Source: Desulfamplus sp964425195 (lineage in GTDB: Bacteria > Desulfobacterota > Desulfobacteria > Desulfobacterales > Desulfobacteraceae). From it: a stretch of 64,000 nt of DNA. Below the pieces are notes generated by a model, which saw only the letters and a program-made list of their open reading frames with translations, did not search any database and was not told the origin of the DNA. Below, piece after piece: positions 36,301 through 45,657 of the stretch. The position numbers and the translations under genes were made by a program. Each line of letters begins with the position of its first letter. Position 1 is the first letter of the stretch. The stretch covers positions 62,001 through 126,000 of the forward strand of contig CAYRLG010000006.1 of the NCBI GenBank assembly GCA_964425195.1, given 5' to 3'.

Positions 36301-37296
36301 GTTTTTTTTTGCTTTTGTACGCATAAATCTATTTGTAAGTTTCTCAATATACCTTACTTTATTTGCACCATTGTCATGCTCCATATTCCAAAAATTTTCT
36401 ATCTGAAGATAAATATCCATTGCATCAAATACGTCTAAGTAGGTGCTCTCTTTTATAGATTTTGCATTAAAAATGCTATTATCTTGGGCAGTTATAATAA
36501 TATTTCTAATTTTATCTCTCTGTTCTCTCCACATTTCACTAATGGAGCGGTGAATTTTTTCAAGTCTCTTGATTTCTGATACAACTAAACTCTTATCAAT
36601 CTCAACATTAATAGATTCAACATAAAAATCTGTAGTTCTCTCTCCATTCTTATAAGCAGATAAATATCTATTTAAATCAATATATTTTGGTAGAATAGTA
36701 AAACCAGGATCAACTGATAGAGACCTTATCAGCTTTAAAAGAGAGTCAGGGGTTATTCTCTTGACTTGTGGGTTAGAAAAAAGAAGAGGATACATAGTAA
36801 GAAAATGTTTTCTGTAGTAGTCGCGGCAAACCTCTACTAAAATATCGCTATCATCTAAAACAAGCTCAGTGTCAAAAAGAGTGCTGCTCTCAAAAGCATT
36901 CTCAGATAATAATTTCTGGCAAAATCCGTGGATAGTAAAAATTGCTGCCTCATCAAAACAGACAATAGCCTCTTTTAGACGACTTCGAGCACTCTTGCTG
37001 TTACCATAACTCTCCACAAGCCACAAAAGAACTGAGTCGTTGCCTGCATAACCGTATGTAAGAGCGTTTAACCCCTCTTTAAGTCTTCTACGTATTCTAT
37101 CTCTTAGCTCATCTGTTGCAGCTACAGTAAATGTGACTACAAGTATCTGATTTACTTTAAGAGTAGCATCAACAACGAGACGTAGAAAAAGCCCTGCTAT
37201 GGCATAAGTTTTTCCTGTACCTGCACTTGCCTCAATAATGGTTCGCCCTTTTAGTGGTGCTGAGGTTATATCAAATTTCTCCACTTCTGTTCTCAT
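33373..37296 (-). CDS. recB: Exodeoxyribonuclease V beta subunit RecB
   Basis: A UvrD-like helicase/nuclease of about 1307 residues. Helicase Walker A is EASAGTGKTYA, motif II LIDEFQDTDPLQY, motif VI YVALTRARY. The C-terminal nuclease has GFIDMVFCHNEKFYIVDWKTNYLG with Asp...Asp-x-Lys, so DNA-cutting activity should be intact. I chose the ATG at 37296, which overlaps the recC stop (ATGA), rather than the longer frame. It completes the double-strand break repair complex with recC and recD. Confidence 0.95.
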   Translation of the reverse strand: MRTEVEKFDITSAPLKGRTIIEASAGTGKTYAIAGLFLRLVVDATLKVNQILVVTFTVAATDELRDRIRRRLKEGLNALTYGYAGNDSVLLWLVESYGNSKSARSRLKEAIVCFDEAAIFTIHGFCQKLLSENAFESSTLFDTELVLDDSDILVEVCRDYYRKHFLTMYPLLFSNPQVKRITPDSLLKLIRSLSVDPGFTILPKYIDLNRYLSAYKNGERTTDFYVESINVEIDKSLVVSEIKRLEKIHRSISEMWREQRDKIRNIIITAQDNSIFNAKSIKESTYLDVFDAMDIYLQIENFWNMEHDNGANKVRYIEKLTNRFMRTKAKKNTIHLLPNHQFFNEIENFLKLIDQANEIITFFCLNLKLNFLHSAGKALEKSKTVRNVRAFDDLLVSMHKAVGSGDSPMADAVRKRFSAALIDEFQDTDPLQYSIFINIFQEKNCLLYLIGDPKQAIYGFRGADIYAYLKAKKSIDKSYTLKTNWRSDCGLVNAVNSLFDMQGRNPFVIDGIDFIPVNHAPDREEGSLYIDSKPALPMSIALIDQSIFVPDNKSSQFINKGDVEPFVARYTACKIGELINMGAIGRAKLIINNQNSSKDKFEENLGPQHIAVLVRTNRQTSIILKELRKLGIPGVIYSAGSVYAEEEAIEIERFMRATSEPSNAKELKVALTTGFFGFDSSQIFRLAVDEQFYDSLQNEFLEYNRLWRKAGFISMFRYMMVRRMVKAQILKYTGGERKLTNYLHIAELLHIADIKLKPGIDGLINFLAKRRLSTLDEDKTPSDEYRLRLETDEKAVKIITVHRSKGLEFPVVFCPYLYHSRDGGSDDILKFHDTNGVQTLDIGSEDFDKNIKTMKREEFAESIRLAYVALTRARYACFTIWGKINKSENSALSWIFHGDSSIGDSINLESVKALNFQTMVSDVKQIAQNSNDTIAVEIITDSDIKHQPYLPPQEKRVKLSCKKFKEKEEQGTIPEGWKISSFSSIFAGKGSHSPDHDQHIDYFSDLAQHSTVAIEPSDTYSDSLFFDFPTGTRAGNCIHEIMESIDFTSPNIAIAKDCLEKFGFDRNEIVKVEEMLNRVLESDLLSYNLAKSDLYAQNCVLDSLHLREIRNEQRINEMEFFLPVGNTNSTAISSIMQKYGSGATFDFASTMKSLGFLQRGGYLRGFIDMVFCHNEKFYIVDWKTNYLGNRFDDYSFSILNEEMKKSGYVLQYLLYTVALNAYLKNRVKGYSYNNHFGGVFYIFMRGIKSGSYTGIYFDCPNRELVENISAEISTNIAINSSNINNVSMNINSNMNPTYITQQEGFND

Positions 37297-40200
37297 CGCT
37301 CTTTTGTCTCCTCTATATGTTGCAAAATAGGTATCCACACCTCATTAGATATAGAACAGAACCCATCGTCCAACGCTGTTAGAGGGTCTTTAAAACATAA
37401 TTTTACCTCTTCTGATTCGCCTTCACCTCTACTGTTATAGTTATCAATAAACTTAGAATTTGCATTTTTAATTGCTCTATATACTAAACTGCTATCCATT
37501 AAACTATTTAGCTTTTTATCATCTCGTTTATCAAACAAAGTTTTAGTAAATGCCATTGATGATGCTGGAAAAAAATGAAGTGGAGTTTTAATACCATAAT
37601 TATATAGTTTTATGAGGCTATCCAAAATCTCAAGAGAGTTTTCAGGAATATTAAGATAGTATTTTTTATCGCTACCTATAAGCAATGTCCTTGTTTTATC
37701 TATCTTAAGTTTTGGAGAAGATACGTAGGCAAGATGTATAATCCATGCCCGCAATATATCCTTTGGTTTTACAGATGCAATCCTAAATCTTACTAACTTA
37801 TCATCCCATATATCAGATACTATCCCTTTTAACCGCCAATTACTGCCTGTAATATCAACTTCAATAGAGTCAGAACTTCCCTTTGTAATATATCTGCCTA
37901 TTTTAGTATAAAAAGATAGAACGCTATTTGCGGTATCGTCAAAAAATGCTAATCCTGCTGCTCCATGAGGAAGAACCCCTTTAGCTCTATATTTCTCTAT
38001 ATTTATACTATCTCCTTTTATCATGCAGTTTAGCATCTCATCTTTTAGGTTATAATTCTCAAGAGAGTCTAAATTGAATGGTTCACAGTCATCAAGAGAC
38101 TCTCCCTGATCTTTAAGGAAAATCCCTAAAGTGTTTTCAAGAAAATATTTTTGAGGATTTGCGAAAAAAGTGAGTAAATTACTCAAAGAGATCAAATCAT
38201 AAGGGTTAGCATTGCTTAAATTTTCACTATAAACAGAGGAAAATTGAGTATCAATATCTCGTATATCTTGTTTATGAGTCTTTTGAGCATAAGGTTCATC
38301 AAACTGTGATATAAACGGCTTTAACTCTAATTTTTTATCTCTCAATGCTGATGCAGCAAAAAAATTTCCTTTAGAATAACTAAAAAGCCCTGAAACTTCT
38401 GAAGAAGCCTGTTCAAAGTAGAGGGGACTGAAAGATTGAAGAGGGTGGTTTGTAACTATGTATGAAGATAATTGCTTACTATTCAAGAAGGTCTCTTTTA
38501 ACAAAACAGTATCGTCAGCTTGTGATAACAGCTCATCACTCTTCACTACAGAACTATCTTGATTAGGGTGATTTTCGTTTACAACAAACCCCTGATCTAA
38601 ATAGTCCAACAATTCGCTTATAACAACAGAAGGAGGAATGACGCTGTTATCTTCTATTCCCTGTCCTGTGTAGCTTAAATAGAGCCTCTCTTTTGCAGAA
38701 ATAAGAGTCTCAAGAAAAAGATACCTATCTTCGTTACGCAAAGAGCGATCCCCTCTTCTTGGCTTCTGCTTTATCAGATCAAAGTTTGGAGAGCTATCTA
38801 TCCTTGGAAATGTTTTATCGTTAAGCCCCAAAATACAGATAACCTTTGCTGGAATGCTCCTCATAGGGAGCATAGCACAAAAAGTTACTCCTCCGTTGAG
38901 GAAATTAAAGTCATGGTACTCCTTGCTAATTGCTTGATCAAACCAGCTCTTTATTACTTTTGAGCTTACAGGAGCACTAAATCCTGTAAGCTCTTCCATA
39001 CGTTTAAGCTCGTTTAATGAGTCTCTTATCTCCTGAACCATATCACTACTCTCTTCGTCAGGAAGAAAAAGTTGATCAGTAACAGACATAAGAAAATCAC
39101 TCCATTGAGAGAGGCTCATATTGGAAGCCATCTTTTCTGCTGTGCTTGATAAAATATTAAAAAAGCGTGATAAAGCTCCAAGAATAGTACTTGAATTTCC
39201 TTCAACAGAGTCACAAGGAAGAATAGAGACCTCTTGATCTGTAAAAGTTGTGGTTAAAAATTGTTCTCCCTGACCTATCATTGCATACCCAGCCATAAGT
39301 CTGTCAAGCCCTGCTCTCCAGCTATTCTCCTCAAAGCGGGGAAGCCCTATTCTCTCTCTGTACTTACCATCTTCTCCCCATCTTATGGCTGTTTGTTTAA
39401 TCCACTCTCTTATAAGAGCAATATCTCGTGACTCAAGGGCAAAACGACGAGCAACATCGTCACACTCTAAAATATCCATGATAAAAGGGACTTCAAAACG
39501 AGTTTGTGGTAGCAATAGTATATTCATAAAAACATCTACAGTATGACTTACACTTTTTATACTCAAATCAGCAATAGAGAATGGAATTTTAAACCTATCA
39601 TCTTCAGGAGTCGTGAAAACTGCTCGTACAAACGGTGCATAACTTTCTATGTCTGGAGTCATCACCAAAATATCTGCTGGAGTTATATCAAGATTTGAAT
39701 CAAACAGCTCCAAAAGATAGTCGTTCAAAACTTCAACCTCTCTCATTGGGCTATGGCATGAGCTTATAACAATAGAGCGATCTTTTTTTACATCTTTTAA
39801 AGAGATAATAGTTCTATTCTCATTTGATTTATTGCTCTGCTTATCTTTATCATCTTTTAAGATATCTTTCAAAATAGTATCATCTTGACTACTGTTAGCA
39901 GCACCTCTATCTTGCATAAACAGTATATCTTTTTGAACCATTGAAAGTATTGTGTTGCCTGTTGGTTCAATAAAACTACAATCAATATCTTCAAGGTTAT
40001 CATAATCAAGAAGACTCTCCATAAAATCAGCACCAGCTCTACCAAGAGATGCTAAAAGAGGATTTCCAGTCTCTATATGGAGTAGCTCTGACGTAATTCC
40101 CATATACTCTCCAATATTTTCCCTCTTCATCTTCTGTTTAGCTGATTTTAAATCGCTAAAATACCCTTTTGCTGGAGTCATAACATAAAATGAGATATCA

Positions 40201-40979
40201 ACAAGCCAAGAGAGAGATGCCAAAATATCCAAATGAAACAGAGGCAGCGATGGTATTCCAAAAATAGATATCCTCTCTGGTAAGTTTTTGCTTTCATTAT
40301 GGTGATTTATAGCCTCTAAAAACTCTCTTCTTCTGGCAGCTTTATGGGTAAACTCTTTTCCCATAAATATAGATCGCCAAAGTATTGCCTGCCAATTATC
40401 GCTTTTATACTCTACTACCCTTTTTTCCCACAACTCAATAAGTTCAGGTCTGTATGTAAGATACTGGTCATAAGTTATGGCAAGCTGACGGGCAAGTTGG
40501 AATGCTTTAAAATTTATATCGTGATCATTCAAATTTGTATTATTGCCTTTGCAGTAATCTATAAGATGAGACAAATTTCCTATCTCTTCACTATCATATT
40601 TAGAAGCACGACTAAGAGAGTCAAAATATCTATCTAACTTATCTATATTTGATTTAGAATCAGCCTGCAGAAGATAGAGTAAACGCTCAAGTATCATCCA
40701 TGTCAACATCTCCCTTTCGATAAAAAGTTTCTCATCTACATCTGGAAGAAGTATAGAAAAGAGGCTATTTATCAATTTATTAGGAAACATCAATTTGCTG
40801 TTTGCCCACACTCCAAGCCTTTTTGCCAATTCAAGATTAACCCATTTTGCCATTCCAAGGCTCTGAACAAGAACTATTTCAGGTGATAGCGGAGAACTAA
40901 GTGGTGATTTAACGTTTTTTGCAAAAATATCTGCTAACTCTTCAATACTGTTACTTCTATAAAGTTTTATTCCAGCCAT
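37293..40979 (-). CDS. recC: Exodeoxyribonuclease V gamma subunit RecC
   Basis: A RecC of about 1228 residues, the subunit that recognises Chi and splits the DNA strands. The N-terminus GIKLYRSNSIEELADIF and ILVQSLGMAKWVNLELAKRLG match family text, and GLNDKTFPR is conserved in the middle. The frame is open 31 codons upstream, but the ATG at 40979 has GGAG upstream and matches the usual RecC start. It heads recC-recB-recD and diverges from the zinc transporter genes. Confidence 0.95.
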   Translation of the reverse strand: MAGIKLYRSNSIEELADIFAKNVKSPLSSPLSPEIVLVQSLGMAKWVNLELAKRLGVWANSKLMFPNKLINSLFSILLPDVDEKLFIEREMLTWMILERLLYLLQADSKSNIDKLDRYFDSLSRASKYDSEEIGNLSHLIDYCKGNNTNLNDHDINFKAFQLARQLAITYDQYLTYRPELIELWEKRVVEYKSDNWQAILWRSIFMGKEFTHKAARRREFLEAINHHNESKNLPERISIFGIPSLPLFHLDILASLSWLVDISFYVMTPAKGYFSDLKSAKQKMKRENIGEYMGITSELLHIETGNPLLASLGRAGADFMESLLDYDNLEDIDCSFIEPTGNTILSMVQKDILFMQDRGAANSSQDDTILKDILKDDKDKQSNKSNENRTIISLKDVKKDRSIVISSCHSPMREVEVLNDYLLELFDSNLDITPADILVMTPDIESYAPFVRAVFTTPEDDRFKIPFSIADLSIKSVSHTVDVFMNILLLPQTRFEVPFIMDILECDDVARRFALESRDIALIREWIKQTAIRWGEDGKYRERIGLPRFEENSWRAGLDRLMAGYAMIGQGEQFLTTTFTDQEVSILPCDSVEGNSSTILGALSRFFNILSSTAEKMASNMSLSQWSDFLMSVTDQLFLPDEESSDMVQEIRDSLNELKRMEELTGFSAPVSSKVIKSWFDQAISKEYHDFNFLNGGVTFCAMLPMRSIPAKVICILGLNDKTFPRIDSSPNFDLIKQKPRRGDRSLRNEDRYLFLETLISAKERLYLSYTGQGIEDNSVIPPSVVISELLDYLDQGFVVNENHPNQDSSVVKSDELLSQADDTVLLKETFLNSKQLSSYIVTNHPLQSFSPLYFEQASSEVSGLFSYSKGNFFAASALRDKKLELKPFISQFDEPYAQKTHKQDIRDIDTQFSSVYSENLSNANPYDLISLSNLLTFFANPQKYFLENTLGIFLKDQGESLDDCEPFNLDSLENYNLKDEMLNCMIKGDSINIEKYRAKGVLPHGAAGLAFFDDTANSVLSFYTKIGRYITKGSSDSIEVDITGSNWRLKGIVSDIWDDKLVRFRIASVKPKDILRAWIIHLAYVSSPKLKIDKTRTLLIGSDKKYYLNIPENSLEILDSLIKLYNYGIKTPLHFFPASSMAFTKTLFDKRDDKKLNSLMDSSLVYRAIKNANSKFIDNYNSRGEGESEEVKLCFKDPLTALDDGFCSISNEVWIPILQHIEETKER

Positions 40980-41147
40980 TAGGTTATTGTCTCCAAAATA
41001 GCCAAACACAACTGTAGGGAGAAGTTGATTTTCATCTGTTCCATTTCCTATTCTCCAGCAATATAGTTGCATTGACTCATATTATGATTTATTTTGTCTG
41101 CTCTATTATTAACGAACAGAAAACTTGCAAAAGGAGCATCTAACACC

Positions 41148-42116
41148 ATGAAATCTAAGATAACAACAGTAGTCACAACATTTTTATCCATAACTTTTAC
41201 GCTTTGTAGCATAATTAGCCCCACTTTTTCTATAGTTGAGGCATCTGATGGAAAAATCCCTATATTTGTGACTATACTGCCACAAAAATTTTTTGTAGAG
41301 CAGATTGGTAAACAGAGAGTAGATGTTCAGGTGATGGTAGAGCCAGCGGCAAATCCTCATACATACGAACCCAAACCCCAACAGATGACAGCTTTATCAA
41401 AAACCCAAATATACTTTGCCATAGGACTTCCCTTTGAAAAAGTGTGGCTTAGAAAGATATTAGACTCAAACAAGAGTATAAAAGTTGTGCATACAGATAA
41501 AGGTATTAAAAAGATTCAAATGGCATCGCATCACCACCATGAAGAGGAGTCTAAACATAACATAAATGATAACCCCCCAAAAGGTGGGGATCATAATGAA
41601 AATGAGAACTTGCACTCTGATAATCATGGAGAGCCAGACCCCCATATATGGTTATCTCCAAAACTTGTTACCATTCAAGCAAAACATATTTTGGATGGTC
41701 TTAAAGAGATTGATCCCAAGTATGCAGATTTGTACGAAGCAAACTACAAAGAGTTCATATCAGAAGTCTCAAAATTAGATTCAGAACTTAATGCTATATT
41801 TTCAGATAAACAGAAGGTGCAATTCATAGTCTTTCACCCATCATGGGGATACTTTGCCCAAAATTATAACCTTAAAGAGATACCTATTGAAATAGAAGGT
41901 AAAAATCCTAAACCAGCCCAACTTCAAAAGATTATTCACTATGCAAGAGAAGAGAAAATTTCAGTCATCTTTGTTCAGCCTCAGTTTTCAGTTAAAAATG
42001 CACAATTAATAGCAAAAGAGATAGATGGAGAGGTTCTGTTTGTCGATCCACTTGCCTATAACTGGTTTAAAAACCTTCGTGAGGTTGCAAAAAAATTCAA
42101 GAACACATTAAAGTGA
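41148..42116 (+). CDS. znuA: Zinc ABC transporter substrate-binding protein ZnuA
   Basis: A cluster 9 metal-binding protein with a signal peptide (TTVVTTFLSITFTLCSII). Metal ligands are visible in ANPHTYEPKP, EPDPHIWLSP and VFHPSWGYFA. A His/Asp/Glu-rich loop (HHHHEEESKHN ... NENENLHSDNHGE) between ligands one and two is typical of zinc rather than manganese binders. The ATG at 41148 with GGAG upstream is preferred to a TTG 18 codons earlier. It is followed directly by the ATPase and permease genes. Gene order and the loop support zinc. Confidence 0.9.
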   Translation: MKSKITTVVTTFLSITFTLCSIISPTFSIVEASDGKIPIFVTILPQKFFVEQIGKQRVDVQVMVEPAANPHTYEPKPQQMTALSKTQIYFAIGLPFEKVWLRKILDSNKSIKVVHTDKGIKKIQMASHHHHEEESKHNINDNPPKGGDHNENENLHSDNHGEPDPHIWLSPKLVTIQAKHILDGLKEIDPKYADLYEANYKEFISEVSKLDSELNAIFSDKQKVQFIVFHPSWGYFAQNYNLKEIPIEIEGKNPKPAQLQKIIHYAREEKISVIFVQPQFSVKNAQLIAKEIDGEVLFVDPLAYNWFKNLREVAKKFKNTLK

Positions 42117-43006
42117 TTAAAGAAAGCAAAGATGATACACCTACAAGGAGACACCACCTTATTATGAGCAACAGTTCTATTAAAAATAGTCTTAAGGTTA
42201 TACAGATAAGAAATCTCTCTTTTGCATATAATAGTCAGACAGTTCTCAATAGTGTGAATCTTAATGTTATGGAGGGGGATTTTATCGCCATGATTGGACC
42301 AAATGGCGGTGGGAAATCGACACTTTTAAAACTGATATTAGGTCTTCTCAAGCCCGATACTGGCGAAATTGTAGTTATGGGAAGACCTGCTAACAAAGCA
42401 TCGTCTTCTATTGGATATGTTCCACAAGATATAAACCTTAATCGTAATTTTCCTATTACAGCTATTGATATTGTCCTTATGGGAAAACTTACACCAGAAA
42501 AGCGGTGGAAACGCCACACTTTAGTAGATCGTGATGAGGCTATGGCAGCTCTTGAAAAAATGGGGATGGCTGATTATGGATCACGCAAAATAAGCAATCT
42601 ATCAGGTGGGCAGCGTCAAAGGGTATTTATTGCAAGGGCACTTGTTACTAAACCAAAGATACTTCTTTTAGATGAGCCAACTTCAAGTATTGACACAAAA
42701 GGTCAGACAGATTTCTTCAAAATGCTAAAAGAGCTTAATAAAGATATAACAATTATTGTTGTTAGCCATAATCTATTTGTCGTATCAAATTTTGTTAAAT
42801 CTGTAGTATGTCTTAACAGACATCTACATTACCATAATAATTTTGGAGTTTTAGGTTCAGATGCTCTGCATCCAACCTCTTCTCAGGCAGATAGAGTGAC
42901 AGATATGTTAGAAAAGATGTACTCATGCACAGTCGAAGAGGTCTGTCCAGTTGAGATGATTGCTCATCAGATGCCGTCAGCGTCAGGAAAGTTAGATAGA
43001 GATTGA
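42113..43006 (+). CDS. znuC: Zinc ABC transporter ATP-binding protein ZnuC
   Basis: A 297-residue ABC ATPase with Walker A GPNGGGKST, signature LSGGQRQR, Walker B ILLLDEPTSS and H-loop VVSHN. The C-terminus carries a His/Cys-containing tail (NRHLHYHNN ... CTVEEVCPVEM) seen in metal transporters of this type. The GTG start overlaps the znuA stop; an ATG at 42164 with AAGGAG upstream is an alternative that would remove 17 residues. Confidence 0.9.
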   Translation: MIKESKDDTPTRRHHLIMSNSSIKNSLKVIQIRNLSFAYNSQTVLNSVNLNVMEGDFIAMIGPNGGGKSTLLKLILGLLKPDTGEIVVMGRPANKASSSIGYVPQDINLNRNFPITAIDIVLMGKLTPEKRWKRHTLVDRDEAMAALEKMGMADYGSRKISNLSGGQRQRVFIARALVTKPKILLLDEPTSSIDTKGQTDFFKMLKELNKDITIIVVSHNLFVVSNFVKSVVCLNRHLHYHNNFGVLGSDALHPTSSQADRVTDMLEKMYSCTVEEVCPVEMIAHQMPSASGKLDRD

Positions 43007-43075
43007 TTACTGCTAATAGCCCCAAAATATCAGATATAACAATTTTTCAAAAACAAAAAGACATAGGACAATATA

Positions 43076-43888
43076 GTGGAAATATTACATTTTGAGTTTA
43101 TGAGAAATGCTTTAATGGCGGGTTTGCTTGCAAGCATTATCTGCGGCATAATGGGAACTTTAGTTGTTGTAAATCGTATTGTTTTTCTTTCTGGAGGTAT
43201 TGCTCACGCAGCCTACGGAGGAATTGGTTTGGGATTTTACTTTGGCTGGTCTTATTTCCCTTCAACACTTGGTTTTTCGCTGTTTGTTTCAATGGTTATG
43301 GCTGTTGTTACCATGAAGGCAAAACATAGAGCTGATACAATTATAGGGGTAACATGGGCGGTTGGTATGGCTTTTGGAATTATACTTATAGATATCAGCC
43401 CAGGCTACAATGTTGATCTGATGAGCTATCTTTTTGGAAGTATCCTCACTGTTCCAAAATCCGATCTTTGGCTTATGCTAATAATGTCAATTATAATCAT
43501 AGGAGTGACCACATTTTATTATAAAGATATCTTAGCAATGTCCTATGATGAAGAGTTTGCAAAGATTCGTGGTGTTCCAGTAAAAGCTATATACATACTA
43601 CTTATTGCTATGCTTGCAGTAACTGTTGTTGTGGTGATTCAAGTAGTTGGACTGATTCTTATTATTGCTCTTCTAACAATACCTCCATTTATTGTTGAAC
43701 GATACGCACGCTCTCTTGGCAGTATGATGATCTTATCAAGTGTAGCTGGAATGATATTTACAGTTTGTGGATTGTGGTTTTCATACAAATTCAATATTAC
43801 ATCTGGTGCAGCAATCATAATGGTTGCTGGCATTACATTTTTCATATCTTTAATAGTAGATCGACTACTTCTTATTAAAACCAACTAA
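43076..43888 (+). CDS. znuB: Zinc ABC transporter permease ZnuB
   Basis: A 270-residue polytopic membrane protein of the ABC-3 family with about eight hydrophobic helices and the conserved IVFLSGGIAHAAYGGIGLG loop. It forms the inner-membrane channel for ZnuA/ZnuC. The start is a GTG at 43076 with AGGA nearby. It is the last gene of the transporter run. Confidence 0.92.
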   Translation: MEILHFEFMRNALMAGLLASIICGIMGTLVVVNRIVFLSGGIAHAAYGGIGLGFYFGWSYFPSTLGFSLFVSMVMAVVTMKAKHRADTIIGVTWAVGMAFGIILIDISPGYNVDLMSYLFGSILTVPKSDLWLMLIMSIIIIGVTTFYYKDILAMSYDEEFAKIRGVPVKAIYILLIAMLAVTVVVVIQVVGLILIIALLTIPPFIVERYARSLGSMMILSSVAGMIFTVCGLWFSYKFNITSGAAIIMVAGITFFISLIVDRLLLIKTN

Positions 43889-44129
43889 CTCTAAAAGCGA
43901 AAAATAGATTTAAAACCTCACTAACCACCTCTATTTAAATGCTATTTACATATTTATAGATATAGTAGAGAAAATGGACACCAATTTATAACAAAATATT
44001 AATATAACCCTAATCAAATTCTAACCTCTATTTGCAATAATCCTACATAAAAATAGAATCTCCCGTATAGTATTAACGGTTATGATTTATGGGTAAAATA
44101 AACGATAAAACTGTAGAAAGGTGACCATT

Positions 44130-44564
44130 ATGAACAATTATAGTCAAATTGAGTATTGCCAATCTATTCAATCTATTGAGTATTTTCCGTCTGAAGATGA
44201 AGAGTATCTGAACGAGAGACAGCTTCGCTATTTTGAGTACAAACTGTTGCTCCAAAAAAGAGAGTTAGAGGATAAAATTAAAGCATCAATCTCAAAGTTA
44301 AAGACTTTAAAATCAGAAAGTCCTGATCTGATTGATAAAAGTAATCATGAACATGAACTTGGCTTAGAGTTAAAAAGTGTAGAGAGAAACTCCAATCTAC
44401 TACGTTTAAATGAAAATGCTTTAATAAGACTTAAAGAGGGGCGTTTTGGCTACTGTGTGATAACTGGTCAGGCTATTGGAATCAAAAGGCTCAATATTAT
44501 TCCGACAACAACCATGTCAATTGATGCTATGAGAATGTTTGAGCAAGATAGGTCATTTAGATAG
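44130..44564 (+). CDS. DksA/TraR-family protein lacking the zinc finger
   Basis: A 144-residue DksA-like protein: an N-terminal coiled coil (YLNERQLRYFEYKLLLQKRELEDKI) then the finger region GRFGYCVITGQAIGIKRL. The canonical four cysteines (CxxC-17-CxxC) are reduced to one: the pattern reads Cys, Thr, Ser, Ala. DksA binds RNA polymerase and works with ppGpp. Cys-poor paralogues such as Pseudomonas DksA2 replace the zinc enzyme under zinc starvation. The ATG at 44130, with AAGGTG upstream, is preferred to a GTG three codons earlier. It follows znuB on the same strand after a 241-base leader that could hold its own promoter. Confidence 0.85.
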   Translation: MNNYSQIEYCQSIQSIEYFPSEDEEYLNERQLRYFEYKLLLQKRELEDKIKASISKLKTLKSESPDLIDKSNHEHELGLELKSVERNSNLLRLNENALIRLKEGRFGYCVITGQAIGIKRLNIIPTTTMSIDAMRMFEQDRSFR

Positions 44565-44573
44565 TGAATAACC

Positions 44574-44638
44574 TTTTAACGAAAAACTCACCCGGAGCAG
44601 CCCAGTGGGCTGTGATCGGGTGGAGCGACGGGTTGTGC
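44574..44638 (-). repeat. attC site A (integron cassette recombination site)
   Basis: On the minus strand it begins with inverse core GCACAAC (44638-44632), arm CGCTCCACCCG, a short inner hairpin (AGCCCAC/GTGGGCT), partner arm CGGGTGAG and core GTTAAAA (44580-44574). The arms pair as in attC stem-loops. The inner part differs from sites B-D. It closes the methyltransferase cassette and marks the 3' end of the array. Confidence 0.65.
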
Positions 44639-44790
44639 GTGTTGTTTAAGTTTAATAAAAGAAGGGCTATCACCCTGTTCAAATTTTCTCAGTATCTCAG
44701 CATCATCGAATTTCACAAAAAAATAATAGTCAGTTGAGTCGATAATGCAGTGGTCAAATGATGTTGGGAGGGAACCTATATTTTCTTTCC
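44588..44790 (-). pseudogene. 5'-truncated gene remnant in the methyltransferase cassette
   Basis: After the methyltransferase stop another frame stays open for about 65 codons and reads SFDHCIIDSTDYYFFVKFDD then EILRKFEQG, a protein-like composition, ending inside attC A. No start codon or ribosome site precedes it, and a stop lies just upstream. It looks like the C-terminal piece of an older cassette gene. Family not recognised. Confidence 0.3.
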
Positions 44791-45549
44791 AATATAAAAT
44801 ACATACCCATAATATTCTTTATGCTTATTATAAAGTTCTGCTTCATACTTTTCATATTTTACGAATTCTTCGGCAGATTTATTACCCTTGTATTTATCCA
44901 GAAATATTTTTTGTGCTGTTATTGCCGGAGCAAAAAAGTTGTCTATCCAGCAATATTCAGGCAGCATGAATGATGCTATAAAAAGATAGCCTGCTTTTTG
45001 CATTTGAGAAATTTTATTTGGAATAGTGTCTATTCCAGGATATGCTTCATTCCAAAAATCAAATATCTCTTTTGGCCGTTCTTCTGTAAACCATGATGCC
45101 TCAGTAACAGCAATATAACCGCCTTTTTTCAAAAATTTATTCCAATAATTCATGCCTTTTTCAAAGCCAACATTATATATTGCTCCTTCACACCAAATAA
45201 GGTCTAATTCATTTAATTTAAAATCAAGTTTATCCATTGAACCAATAACGCCTTTAACTCTGCTTTGAAGATTCAATTTTTGTGCATTCTCATTCAGTTT
45301 ATCGATAAAACCGGGAAATAAATCAATTGCTGTAATCTTCCCTGGAGTGTTTTGAGCCAAAACCATCGTTTGACCTCCAGTACCACAACCAAGGTCAGCA
45401 ATGCTTGATCCCTCGTGTATATTATCAATAAAGCTTAATGCCCTTAGAGTTGCTTCCCTGCTTCCAGGACCTTGACGATCCATACTGGAAAAATACTCGC
45501 AAATTAATGCAATATCAAAGTCGTGAATATTATGCTCTTTATCGCTCAT
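44776..45549 (-). CDS. Class I SAM-dependent methyltransferase (integron cassette)
   Basis: A 257-residue methyltransferase with the SAM motif I ADLGCGTGGQT (residues 51-61) and the acidic motif AIDLFPGF. The N-terminal ICEYFSSMDRQGPGS segment belongs to a common family of small-molecule or unknown-substrate methyltransferases. It begins about 25 bases after the core of attC B, with AAGAGGAG upstream, which is the standard position of a cassette gene, and is followed by attC A. Substrate unknown. Confidence 0.85.
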   Translation of the reverse strand: MSDKEHNIHDFDIALICEYFSSMDRQGPGSREATLRALSFIDNIHEGSSIADLGCGTGGQTMVLAQNTPGKITAIDLFPGFIDKLNENAQKLNLQSRVKGVIGSMDKLDFKLNELDLIWCEGAIYNVGFEKGMNYWNKFLKKGGYIAVTEASWFTEERPKEIFDFWNEAYPGIDTIPNKISQMQKAGYLFIASFMLPEYCWIDNFFAPAITAQKIFLDKYKGNKSAEEFVKYEKYEAELYNKHKEYYGYVFYIGKKI

Positions 45550-45572
45550 GTTGTGCTCCTCTTATTTTTTTC

Positions 45573-45657
45573 ATATAACGCTAAGCTCACCAGCCGCCTT
45601 GAATAATATGCCAAGAATCGCTCACGTATAGCAGTCTGGTTTAGCGACTGGTTAGCC
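45573..45657 (-). repeat. attC site B
   Basis: Minus strand: inverse core GGCTAAC (45657-45651), arm CGCTAAACCAG, arm CTGGTGAGCTTAGC, core GTTATAT (45579-45573). The middle has ACGTGAGCGATTCT, shared with sites C and D. The stop codon of the upstream ATPase gene lies inside the first arm, as is common for cassette genes. Confidence 0.8.
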
